Source: Dehalococcoidales bacterium (lineage in GTDB: Bacteria; Chloroflexota; Dehalococcoidia; Dehalococcoidales; RBG-16-60-22). From it: DNA of 36,595 nucleotides. The DNA lies in NCBI GenBank assembly GCA_028706655.1, contig JAQTVW010000006.1, positions 1-36,595 on the forward strand. The letters are read 5' to 3'. The notes under the pieces are model-generated. The model had not been told where the DNA came from, did not search any database, and saw only the letters and a program-made list of their open reading frames with translations. Of the stretch, positions 17,100-24,756 are shown piece by piece. Positions within the stretch are counted from its first letter, which is position 1. Every line of letters starts with the position of its first letter. Made by a program: the position numbers and the translations under genes.

Positions 17100-17825
17100 A
17101 TGTCCGGCGAAATCACGATTCTACTGGGTACCGCCGCTTTGCTGGGTTTTACCCACACGGTTTTGGGACCCGACCACTACCTGCCGTTCATCGTCCTGGC
17201 GAAAGCCCGGCAATGGAGCGGCGCTAAAACCGCCTTCATTACCTTCCTGTGCGGCATCGGGCATATCCTGAGTTCGGTGGTCCTCGGCTTTATCGGTATT
17301 GCTTTGGGCATCGCCGTTTTCAAGCTGGAAGCTATCGAGTCTTTCCGCGGCGACTTCGCCGGCTGGCTGCTGCTCATCTTCGGCTTTACTTATACGGTCT
17401 GGGGCATCCACCGGGCGCTGCGCAACCGCCCCCATGAGCACCCGCACCTGCATAACCACCAGGAAAGCCACTCCCATCCCCACCAACATATTGCCGGGCA
17501 TACCCACGTACATACCGAACCGGCTGCGGTCAAATCATGGGCAAGCCTCACTCCCTGGGTCTTGTTCACCATCTTCATCTTCGGTCCCTGCGAACCTTTG
17601 ATTCCCATATTAATGTACCCCGCTGCCAACCAGGATATTGCCAGCGTCGCGCTGGTCGCCACGGTCTTCGCGGCGGTCACTATCGGCACGATGATGACGA
17701 TTGTCCTCGCTTCCTTCTATGGCTTGTCCCGATTGCCGGTGCTCAAGCTGGAGAAATATTCCCACGCTTTTGCCGGCTTTGCCATCCTCCTCTGCGGTAT
17801 AGCCATAAAGTTTTTGGGACTATAG
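17100..17825 (+). CDS. Nickel/cobalt-type (UreH/RcnA-like) transmembrane transporter
   Basis: 241 residues with about six membrane segments. The first helix carries GFTHTVLGPDHYLPF, equivalent to the H-x4-D-H metal-selectivity motif of NiCoT/RcnA/UreH-type transporters. A cytoplasmic or external loop at about 103-140 is very rich in His (EHPHLHNHQESHSHPHQH), typical of metal buffering. The second half has FGPCEPLIPILMYPA. It probably moves Ni(II) or Co(II); the direction is not known. I chose the ATG at 17100, preceded by GAGGGG. A corrinoid-dependent metabolism in the same window makes cobalt a reasonable substrate, by inference. Confidence 0.82.
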   Translation: MSGEITILLGTAALLGFTHTVLGPDHYLPFIVLAKARQWSGAKTAFITFLCGIGHILSSVVLGFIGIALGIAVFKLEAIESFRGDFAGWLLLIFGFTYTVWGIHRALRNRPHEHPHLHNHQESHSHPHQHIAGHTHVHTEPAAVKSWASLTPWVLFTIFIFGPCEPLIPILMYPAANQDIASVALVATVFAAVTIGTMMTIVLASFYGLSRLPVLKLEKYSHAFAGFAILLCGIAIKFLGL

Positions 17826-17899
17826 CCGGTCGGTAAATTCTATCTTTTCAGCTTGCGGTTCTTTGATTTCAGGTTCGGAATCAGGATATTTTATTCATC

Positions 17900-17928
17900 T
17901 TGACAAGCACTACATCTTGTGTTATCTT
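17900..17928 (+). promoter_or_regulatory. Promoter of nrdR
   Basis: TTGACA at 17900-17905, 17-nt spacer, TATCTT at 17923-17928. The predicted start near 17935 leaves about 20 nt of leader with an AAGGTG ribosome site. Confidence 0.65.
17907..17922. promoter_or_regulatory. NrdR box in the nrdR promoter
   Basis: GCACTACATCTTGTGT matches the NrdR consensus ACACwATATATwGTGT at 13 of 16 positions and exactly fills the -35/-10 spacer. A weaker second copy, ACACAAGGTGTAGGTG at 17938-17953, lies 31 bp downstream, the tandem spacing usual for NrdR boxes. Autorepression is likely. Confidence 0.65.
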
Positions 17929-17954
17929 AACTCTGCGACACAAGGTGTAGGTGT

Positions 17955-18518
17955 ATGGACTGTCCGTATTGCAAGTATTTCGATTCCAAGGTAGTCGACT
18001 CCCGCGATGTCGATGACGGCATCCGGAGACGGCGGGAATGCCTGCAATGCGGCGCCCGCTTCACCACTTACGAGCGCATCCAGCCGGCAAGTCTTTTCGT
18101 CATTAAAAAAGACCGCCGCCGCGAGGAGTTCCGCCGGGACAAGCTGCTGACGGGCATCCGCAAAGCCTGCGAGAAAAGGACTCTGCCCAGCGGCGCGGTG
18201 GAAAAACTGGTAGACGACATCGAAGCCGAGCTATATCAACTGGGCAAGACGGAAATATCCGGGACCGTCATCGGGGACATGGTGATGGACCGGCTCAAGA
18301 AACTCGACCATATCGCTTATGTCCGGTTTGCCAGCGTCTACCGGGAGTTCGAAGATATTACGGCGCTCAAGAAGGTCGTGGATAACCTGGTCAGCGGCGA
18401 GCCTGAAGCCGGCTTCTCTACCGCCCAACTGCCCCTCCTCCCCGCCGACCGCGAGGGCGCGCCGGGACGGAACCGGGTACGAAAAACAACCGAGGAGAGA
18501 CTAAACAGTACACTATAG
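17955..18518 (+). CDS. nrdR: Transcriptional repressor NrdR
   Basis: 187 residues, longer than the usual 150-160 because of a C-terminal extension (PLLPADREGAPGRNRV and beyond). The N-terminal zinc ribbon is CPYCKYFDSKVVDSRDVDDG...CLQCGARFTTYER; an ATP-cone follows (LFVIKKDRRREEFRRDKLLTGI). NrdR senses ATP/dATP and represses ribonucleotide reductase genes by binding NrdR boxes, one of which sits in its own promoter. The target nrdJ is 1.3 kb downstream, behind an inserted HTH/ImmA pair. Confidence 0.95.
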   Translation: MDCPYCKYFDSKVVDSRDVDDGIRRRRECLQCGARFTTYERIQPASLFVIKKDRRREEFRRDKLLTGIRKACEKRTLPSGAVEKLVDDIEAELYQLGKTEISGTVIGDMVMDRLKKLDHIAYVRFASVYREFEDITALKKVVDNLVSGEPEAGFSTAQLPLLPADREGAPGRNRVRKTTEERLNSTL

Positions 18519-18570
18519 AATAATAAAATACCAGTAATCAAACAAAACCCGATAAGAAAGGAGGTAACTA

Positions 18571-18855
18571 ATGGGTATAGAAGAAAGCGAATTCCCAACC
18601 ATCTGGCGAGCGATAAGAGAGTGGTTGAGACAAAAGGGGCGGTCTCCAGATGCTCTTGCATCATACACGAATACATCCAGAGAGCGTATCCTAAGAGGCA
18701 TTGATAATGGGAGAGAATGGATAGATTCAAAGTTTCTTCATGACTGTGTAGAATTTCTTGGCTTTCAGTTTCATCGGGGATTTGATGAAGATGTTGAAGT
18801 CTTGTCAGATGAAGAATGCATCGACTATTTGATTTCCTCGTTAAACGAATCATAA
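18571..18855 (+). CDS. Small HTH-like protein, partner of ImmA/IrrE peptidase
   Basis: 94 residues, not firmly recognised. Residues about 10-60 (IWRAIREWLRQKGRSPDALASYTNTSRERILRGIDNG) look like a compact helix-turn-helix of the XRE type. The C-terminus is acidic. AAAGGAGGT precedes the ATG at a good distance. Codon use is AT-richer than nrdR or nrdJ. It is followed after 34 nt by an ImmA/IrrE metallopeptidase, a common pairing in which the peptidase cleaves the HTH regulator; that relationship is inferred here. Confidence 0.65.
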   Translation: MGIEESEFPTIWRAIREWLRQKGRSPDALASYTNTSRERILRGIDNGREWIDSKFLHDCVEFLGFQFHRGFDEDVEVLSDEECIDYLISSLNES

Positions 18856-18889
18856 CATTACAATTAAGATTTGTGCTTAGAGGTTTGCT

Positions 18890-19810
18890 GTGACCTCATT
18901 AGAAAATAATGAGCCGAATTGTTCCGAGCTTGCGTTACTAAGCCCTGAACAGGCTACTAATTTGATAGTTGAGAAAGCCAAAAAGCTTGTTGATGAGTTA
19001 ATCCAACAACGCGGTCATGCTAAGCCTCCATTTTTATCTTCAGAGTATGCCAAAATATTAGGAGTAACGAAAATAACGCAACAAAAATTAGGTAAAATAA
19101 GTGGTTTGTTGCTCAAATTTCCGAATCACTATATTATTAAATTGAACGAGAATCACAATCTGGCTAGGCAGAATTTTTCCTGTGCACATGAGCTTGGGCA
19201 TATATTGTTCACCGAACTGAAACTCGGTAACTACACCCAATCTATTGAATATAGAACTTTTGACCCGTCAGCTCGTAACAAGCTACGTTCAGACGCTAGG
19301 GAGCGTCTTTGCGACGCGGCTGCTATAGAGCTTATAATGCCAGAAGCTAAATTTGGAGAGTATTTGTCAAAGTTGGACGTTTCTATATCATCGATTACAC
19401 AATTAGCTAACACGTTTGGAGTGTCTGTACAGGCTACGGCAAAGAGATTTTCTGAAATTAGCATGAATCCTTGCATGGTTTATTTCTGGAAATTCAACAC
19501 TATCAATAAAGGGATATACTACGGTTGGTCTTCTGGTCCAGGAAATATCAATCAACGGCAAGCTCTATTCATGCCTATCAACAAAAATGTAGCTACTCCC
19601 TCTACTTTACACGATGCCTATTTACATGATGATTGTTTTAAGTCTACCAGAACTTTCAAGCGCGGTAACATCATTAAGCGTTTCCAAACAGTAAGCAAAG
19701 GATTTGGTACAGGTGATTCTAGATATGTCCTTTCGCTTGTAATTCTTGATGATGATTATTGTGAAAAACTCCCTTGCACATCAGGAGATACCTTGCATGA
19801 AGGAAGTTAG
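18890..19810 (+). CDS. ImmA/IrrE family metallopeptidase
   Basis: 306 residues. The zinc site is CAHELGHILFTE with His100-Glu101-x-x-His104, and the third ligand is probably Glu147 in CDAAAIELIMP, the arrangement of ImmA/IrrE (COG2856) proteases that cleave repressors. The N-terminal ~75 residues may bind DNA or partner; the C-terminal ~130 residues are not recognised. The start is GTG with AGAGG upstream. AT-biased codons suggest transfer. The last 14 nt overlap the start of nrdJ, and the nrdJ ribosome site lies inside this gene. Confidence 0.85.
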   Translation: MTSLENNEPNCSELALLSPEQATNLIVEKAKKLVDELIQQRGHAKPPFLSSEYAKILGVTKITQQKLGKISGLLLKFPNHYIIKLNENHNLARQNFSCAHELGHILFTELKLGNYTQSIEYRTFDPSARNKLRSDARERLCDAAAIELIMPEAKFGEYLSKLDVSISSITQLANTFGVSVQATAKRFSEISMNPCMVYFWKFNTINKGIYYGWSSGPGNINQRQALFMPINKNVATPSTLHDAYLHDDCFKSTRTFKRGNIIKRFQTVSKGFGTGDSRYVLSLVILDDDYCEKLPCTSGDTLHEGS

Positions 19811-22361
19811 CGGCGGTTATTCGCTGAACCGCACCCAGATTGCGCGCGCGATATTCACCGCGGCGGAATCGATGGGCATCCGCGACCGCGAGATGGTAGA
19901 GCGGCTGACCGGCGAGGTCATCGCCCGGTTCGAGCAGCCGGCGCCGACGCTGCCCGGCATGGAAGGACTGGTGAGCCCGCGCCAGAGCCACCGCAAAGGT
20001 TTGCCCACCGATTCTGAAATTGAAGCTATATTGAAAGAAATACTGGGCTCGCAGAAGCCCTTGCCAAATAAAGAGGAGGCTGCCACCAAAATGGAAACTA
20101 CCGTTAAAGCCGCATCCGAAACCAAGCCCGCCTCGAAGATTGCTCTTACCGATAATGCCCGGCAGGTGCTGGAAAAGCGCTACCTGAAGAAAGATAAAAA
20201 AGGACAGCTTATCGAAACACCCGAGGAGATGTTCCGCCGGGTGGCGCGGGCGATTGCCGCCGCCGAGCTGATTTATAATCCCAAGGTTGATGTCCGCGCG
20301 TGGGAGGAGAAGTTCTACAACGCGATGACCGCGCTGGAATTCCTCCCCAATTCCCCTACCCTGATGAATGCCGGCGGCGAACTGGGGCAGCTTTCCGCCT
20401 GTTTTGTCCTGCCGGTAGAAGACTCGATGGAGTCTATTTTCGATGCCGTAAAATACACCGCCCTGATTCACAAGAGCGGCGGCGGCACCGGGTTTTCCTT
20501 CTCACGGCTGCGTCCGGAAAAAGACCGCGTCGGTACGACGGGCGGCGTCGCCAGCGGTCCGGTGTCCTTCATCCGCGCTTTTGACGTGGCGACGGATGTT
20601 ATCAAACAGGGCGGGATGCGGCGGGGCGCCAACATGGGCATCCTCAGCGTCGATCACCCGGATATTATGCGGTTCATTACCGCCAAGGAAGATTCCAAGG
20701 CGCTGACCAACTTCAATATTTCGGTCGCCATCACCGCCGAGTTCATGGAAGCAGTCAAGAAAGGCGCCGATTATAACCTGATTAACCCGCACAACAAAGA
20801 AGTGGCGGGCACGCTCAACGCCAAAGTGGTCTTCGAGAAAATTGTCGATATGGCGTGGCGCACCGGCGACCCCGGCATCGTCTTCATCGACCGCATCAAC
20901 CGGGACAATCCCACTCCGCAGCTGGGCAAAATAGAGAGCACCAATCCCTGCGGCGAGCAGCCCCTCCTCCCCTACGAGTCCTGCAACCTGGGCTCGATTA
21001 ACCTCAACACGGTGCTGCGCGGTCCCAACGGCAAAGCCTCGATTGACCATGACAAGCTGGGGGACATCGTCCGGCTGGGCATCCGCTTCCTGGATAACGT
21101 CATCGATGTCAACCGCTTCCCGCTGCCGGAGATTGAAGCCATGACCCGCAAGACCCGCAAGGTAGGGCTGGGCGTGATGGGCTTCGCCGATATGCTCCTG
21201 CGCATGGGCGTCCCCTATAATTCCGAAGATGCCCTTAAACTCTCTACCGATTTGATGCGCTTTATTAACGAGACGGCGCTGAAAGCCTCAATGGAACTGG
21301 CTAAAGAGCGCGGCGCTTTCCCCGCATTTGCCGGCAGCGTTTACGATGCGCCCGACCGTTCGAAAGTCCGCAACGCTTCCCGCACGACCATCGCGCCCAC
21401 CGGTACGCTGAGCCTGATTGCCGGCTGCTCCAGCGGCATCGAGCCGCTTTTTGCCCTGAGCTACACCAAGAACATTCTGGACGGCGCGCATCTCGTCGAG
21501 GTGAATCCCTATTTTGAAGAAGCGGCGCGCGCCGGCGGCTTCTACTCTGCGGAGCTGATGAAAAAACTCGCGGAGGGCGTGCATATCAGCGATATCGAGG
21601 GCGTCACCGCCGAAGCGAAGCGCGTCTTCGTGACCGCCCATGAAATCACCCCCGAATGGCATGTTAAAATGCAGGCGGCGTTCCAGAAATCGACGGACAA
21701 TGCCGTTTCCAAGACGGTCAACTTCCCCCAGAGCGCCACCCGCGATGACGTCGCCCGGGTGTACCAGCTCGCCCACGAAGAAGGACTGAAGGGTATCACC
21801 ATCTACCGCGACCGCAGTCGCGATTCCCAGGTGCTGACCACCGGCAATGCGGACAAGCCCGAAAAGCCCGCCGAGGCAAATACTGCCGCTTCCCGCACGC
21901 CGCGCAAGCGCGCCAAGGTCACGACCGGCGTCACCGAGCGGGTCACGACCGGCTGCGGGCACCTTTATATCACGGTGAACTCGGACGAGCGCGGCATCTG
22001 CGAAGTCTTTTCCAGCCTCGGCAAGGCGGGCGGCTGCGCCGCCGCGCAGATGGAAGGCACGTCTCGTCTTATTTCCATGGCACTGCGCTCCGGAGTCGAT
22101 GTCGCTTCCATCGTGAAACAGCTTAAAGGGCTGCGCTGCCCGTCCATCGCCTGGGAAGAAGGCAAAGCGGTGCTCTCCTGCGCCGATGCCATCGCGACTG
22201 TCCTGGAAAGGCACATCGCCGGCGGCGAACAAAACAAGCCCAAGGTCGCCGATTTCGGCTTAGCCAAGAACCTGGCGGGGCAATGCCCCGATTGCAGCAA
22301 TATGCTCGTCTACCAGGAAGGATGCTTCAAGTGCCCCGCCTGCGGCTACACGAGGTGCTAA
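19797..22361 (+). CDS. nrdJ: Adenosylcobalamin-dependent ribonucleotide reductase (class II)
   Basis: 854 residues. Makes deoxyribonucleotides with B12 and no oxygen requirement. An ATP-cone-like N-terminus (about 1-55) is followed by the catalytic barrel with SACFVLPVEDS, NPCGEQPLLPYESCNLGSINL (Asn383, Cys385, Glu387) and RTTIAPTGTLSLIAG. The C-terminus has a TSCPD-type domain from about 715 (GCGHLYITVNSDERG) and a zinc ribbon with Cys830, 833, 843, 846, 849 and 854 (redox cysteines). I chose the ATG at 19797 because AGGAGA is 8 nt upstream. The first strand of the ATP cone is odd (KEVSGGYSLNRTQI instead of a K-R-D-G motif), probably owing to the inserted cassette upstream. Confidence 0.95.
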   Translation: MKEVSGGYSLNRTQIARAIFTAAESMGIRDREMVERLTGEVIARFEQPAPTLPGMEGLVSPRQSHRKGLPTDSEIEAILKEILGSQKPLPNKEEAATKMETTVKAASETKPASKIALTDNARQVLEKRYLKKDKKGQLIETPEEMFRRVARAIAAAELIYNPKVDVRAWEEKFYNAMTALEFLPNSPTLMNAGGELGQLSACFVLPVEDSMESIFDAVKYTALIHKSGGGTGFSFSRLRPEKDRVGTTGGVASGPVSFIRAFDVATDVIKQGGMRRGANMGILSVDHPDIMRFITAKEDSKALTNFNISVAITAEFMEAVKKGADYNLINPHNKEVAGTLNAKVVFEKIVDMAWRTGDPGIVFIDRINRDNPTPQLGKIESTNPCGEQPLLPYESCNLGSINLNTVLRGPNGKASIDHDKLGDIVRLGIRFLDNVIDVNRFPLPEIEAMTRKTRKVGLGVMGFADMLLRMGVPYNSEDALKLSTDLMRFINETALKASMELAKERGAFPAFAGSVYDAPDRSKVRNASRTTIAPTGTLSLIAGCSSGIEPLFALSYTKNILDGAHLVEVNPYFEEAARAGGFYSAELMKKLAEGVHISDIEGVTAEAKRVFVTAHEITPEWHVKMQAAFQKSTDNAVSKTVNFPQSATRDDVARVYQLAHEEGLKGITIYRDRSRDSQVLTTGNADKPEKPAEANTAASRTPRKRAKVTTGVTERVTTGCGHLYITVNSDERGICEVFSSLGKAGGCAAAQMEGTSRLISMALRSGVDVASIVKQLKGLRCPSIAWEEGKAVLSCADAIATVLERHIAGGEQNKPKVADFGLAKNLAGQCPDCSNMLVYQEGCFKCPACGYTRC

Positions 22362-22383
22362 AAACCACCACTCGGTAATTTTC

Positions 22384-22412
22384 ATAGGGGGCTTTCGCCC
22401 CCTATTTTATTT
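22384..22412 (+). terminator. Intrinsic terminator after nrdJ
   Basis: Perfect 9-bp stem ATAGGGGGC / GCCCCCTAT with a TTTC loop, followed by TTTATTTT. Confidence 0.93.
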
Positions 22413-22488
22413 TAATTCTACCTCGGCTGGCTATTTATCGCTCTTACGTTTATAATATCGTAAAATAACTTGAACAAAGGAGCGCAAA

Positions 22489-23463
22489 ATGGCAGCAAGA
22501 AGTCGCAAAGAACCGTTCGAGCCGCGCCTGGCGGGCTGGTATGAAAAACCGATGGACTACCGGCTGATTATCTATGAAGCCGACCCCAAGACCCATATCG
22601 CCAAAATCACGCTCAACCGCCCCGAGGTGATGAACGCCATGAACCACCAGCTGCGGGCGGAGTTCTTCCACGCGCTTAAATTCGCCGAGCGGGATGACAA
22701 AATCAACGTCATCATCATTAAAGGGGCGGGGCGCTGTTTCAGCGCCGGCTACGACCTCAGCTCGGCAAACGTCGCCATCAAACACTCCGACGAGGAGCCG
22801 GACCTCGGCTCGCGGTACGTGGACACCTGCGAAGTGACCCACTGGGCGCGCTATGTCGTCCAGCAGTGGTGGCAAATCTGGGAGCTTTCCAAGGTCACTA
22901 TCGCCCAAGCGCACGGCTACTGCCTGGCGGGCGGCTCGGAACTGGCGGCGATGTGCGATTTGCTCGTGACCACGCCGGATTGCCAGTTCGGCTATCCGCC
23001 CATGCGGGCGATGGGCGTCGATATGGTCTGGTTCCCGTGGCTCCTGCCGATGCGCAAAGCCCACGAACTGGCGTTTACCGGCGATACCATCACCGGCGAG
23101 GATGCCTACCGCTTCGGCATGGCGAACTACTGCGTTCCGGTTGAAAAAATCGATGCGTTCACGGAAAAATTCGCCGAGCGTATCGCGATGATGCCCTGGC
23201 AGATGACCACGCAGTACAAGCGCGCCATCAAGAAAGCCTATGAAATCATGGGCATGCGGACGGCACTTGAGACCGGCGCCATGTTTGCCTACCACCGCAC
23301 CAACGAGAGCGAGCACGCCAAAGAGTGGGACAAGCTCTTCCAGAAGCTGCCGCTTAAAGAATACCTGAACCTCCGCGACCAGCCTTACAAGGACAACCTG
23401 ACGGCACGGCAAGACATCCTGAGCGGCAAGAAGCCGCGCGGCAGACCCAAGAAGAAAATGTAA
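22489..23463 (+). CDS. Enoyl-CoA hydratase/isomerase family protein
   Basis: 324 residues, longer than the usual 255-270 because of N- and C-terminal extensions. The crotonase fold is shown by RPEVMNAMNHQL, the oxyanion loop AGRCFSAGYDLSS, and the second loop GYCLAGGSELAAMCDLLVTTPDCQFGYP. The usual catalytic glutamate after GG is present only as Glu in GSELAAMCD. It probably acts on an acyl-CoA; the reaction could be hydration, isomerisation or another crotonase chemistry. The C-terminus is basic (KKPRGRPKKKM). AAAGGAG lies upstream of the ATG. Confidence 0.88.
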   Translation: MAARSRKEPFEPRLAGWYEKPMDYRLIIYEADPKTHIAKITLNRPEVMNAMNHQLRAEFFHALKFAERDDKINVIIIKGAGRCFSAGYDLSSANVAIKHSDEEPDLGSRYVDTCEVTHWARYVVQQWWQIWELSKVTIAQAHGYCLAGGSELAAMCDLLVTTPDCQFGYPPMRAMGVDMVWFPWLLPMRKAHELAFTGDTITGEDAYRFGMANYCVPVEKIDAFTEKFAERIAMMPWQMTTQYKRAIKKAYEIMGMRTALETGAMFAYHRTNESEHAKEWDKLFQKLPLKEYLNLRDQPYKDNLTARQDILSGKKPRGRPKKKM

Positions 23464-23477
23464 GACTTTACTCTAAA

Positions 23478-23554
23478 TGTCATTGCGAGGAGCGGATCTA
23501 CGAAGCAATCTCTTATGCTTTGTGCAAGATTGCCTCGCTGCACTCACAATGACA
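23478..23554. repeat. Palindromic interspersed repeat, copy 3
   Basis: TGTCATTGCGAGGAGC at one end and CACTCACAATGACA at the other, with CTACGAAGCAATCTC and AGATTGCCTCG as inner arms. Related to the copies at 4304-4381 and 14651-14732. Confidence 0.82.
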
Positions 23555-23562
23555 GCTAAGGC

Positions 23563-23592
23563 TTGACAATCTCCCACTTTTCTGAATATACT
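23563..23592 (+). promoter_or_regulatory. Promoter of the AbrB-like gene and arsM
   Basis: TTGACA at 23563-23568, 18-nt spacer, TATACT at 23587-23592. The predicted start near 23599 gives a 27-nt leader with GAGGA before the ATG. Confidence 0.7.
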
Positions 23593-23625
23593 GAATTATC
23601 GTATTTATCAGTCGTGAGGACTAAC

Positions 23626-23886
23626 ATGACTACAAAAAAGGCTCCGGTATCGCCGGAAACATGTTGCTGCCAGGTGGATGCGGTGGTTACCGTGGACAGC
23701 CGGGGGCAGCTCGTGCTCCCAAAGGAACTGCGGGACAAAGCCGCCATCAAAGACGGCGACAAGTTTGCCGTCATCAGCTACCGTTCCGGGACGGAGGTCT
23801 GCTGTATCTTCCTGGTGCGGGCGGACTATTTCAGTAAGACGATTCAAGGGGCGCTCGGCCCCATGATGAAAGAGATTATGCAATAA
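23626..23886 (+). CDS. AbrB/SpoVT-type DNA-binding protein, HgcAB-associated-like
   Basis: 86 residues. The swapped-hairpin DNA-binding motif VTVDSRGQLVLPKELRDKAAIKDGDKFAV is clear. Unusual cysteine clusters flank it: CCC at 13-15 and CC at 59-60, with GALGPMMKEI at the C-terminus. This combination resembles small regulators found near hgcA/hgcB (mercury methylation) and arsM genes in anaerobes. A thiol-based sensor of arsenic or mercury is a reasonable guess. It is followed 15 nt later by arsM, so it is probably its regulator or partner. hgcA and hgcB are not in this window. Confidence 0.78.
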   Translation: MTTKKAPVSPETCCCQVDAVVTVDSRGQLVLPKELRDKAAIKDGDKFAVISYRSGTEVCCIFLVRADYFSKTIQGALGPMMKEIMQ

Positions 23887-23901
23887 CGGAGGAAATCTAA
23901 A

Positions 23902-24756
23902 ATGAAGGATTCTGAAATCAAGAAAGCAGTGCGGGAAAACTACGCATCGGTCGTAACCAGGGGCAAGTCCTGCTGCGAACCCACCAGTTCCTGCTGTGGT
24001 CCGGCGACTTCCTGCTGCGGCGGCAGTACCGCGAGCAAAGCGGCGGCAATCAGCAAGGGTATCGGTTACAGTGACGAAGAACTGGCTGCCGTCCCGGAAG
24101 GCGCCAACCTGGGACTCGGCTGCGGCAACCCGACAGCGCTCGCTTCGCTGAAAAAGGGCGAGACCGTCGTCGACCTGGGTTCGGGGGCGGGTTTCGATTG
24201 CTTCCTCGCTGCCAACAAGGTCGGCGCGAAGGGCAAGGTCATCGGCGTGGACATGACTCCGGAAATGCTCGACCAGGCGCGGGAGAACGCCCGCAAAGGC
24301 AATTATAAAAATATCGAGTTCCGCCTCGGCGAAATCGAAAACCTGCCGGTCGCGGACAATGCGGCAGACATTATCATTTCCAACTGCGTTATCAATCTCT
24401 CGCCGGACAAGTCGCGCGTCTTCAGCGAGGCGTTCCGAGTGCTCAAGCCAGGCGGGCGGATTTCCGTATCGGATATCGTCCTGCTCAAAGAACTGCCTGA
24501 TTTCATCCGGGAATCAGTATCGGCGTATGTCGGCTGTATTGCCGGAGCGCTCAAGAAAGAGGATTACCTGGGCGCGGTCAGGAAGGCGGGCTTCAAGGAT
24601 ATAAAAGTCGCCGACGAGTGCGTGTTCCCCATCGACTATGTCGCCAACGACCCAACGGTAAAGGCGTTCATCAAAAAGACGGGAACCACGAAGAAGCAGC
24701 TTGATGATGCCGCCGCTTCCGTGGTGAGTATCAAAGTACAGGCGGTGAAGCCTTAA
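23902..24756 (+). CDS. arsM: Arsenite methyltransferase
   Basis: 284 residues. SAM-dependent methylation of As(III). SAM motif DLGSGAGFD at 91-99, VDMTPEML, and the two conserved arsenic-binding cysteines Cys162 (SNCVINL) and Cys212 (GCIAGA). The N-terminal region has three Cys-Cys pairs (24-25, 31-32, 38-39), more than in most ArsM proteins. GGAGG precedes the ATG. Cotranscribed with the AbrB-like gene. The stop overlaps the convergent tilS stop by 4 nt. Confidence 0.93.
   Translation: MKDSEIKKAVRENYASVVTRGKSCCEPTSSCCGPATSCCGGSTASKAAAISKGIGYSDEELAAVPEGANLGLGCGNPTALASLKKGETVVDLGSGAGFDCFLAANKVGAKGKVIGVDMTPEMLDQARENARKGNYKNIEFRLGEIENLPVADNAADIIISNCVINLSPDKSRVFSEAFRVLKPGGRISVSDIVLLKELPDFIRESVSAYVGCIAGALKKEDYLGAVRKAGFKDIKVADECVFPIDYVANDPTVKAFIKKTGTTKKQLDDAAASVVSIKVQAVKP

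Noticed and set aside
19757-19764. TATTGTGA as the other half of a split NrdR box
   Set aside because: It lies in coding sequence of the protease gene and eight bases could match by chance.
21288-22232. 314-codon minus-strand frame within nrdJ
   Set aside because: Shadow of nrdJ with no protein-like features.
22450-23412. 320-codon minus-strand frame over the enoyl-CoA hydratase gene
   Set aside because: Shadow frame; the plus strand encodes a clear crotonase with ribosome site.
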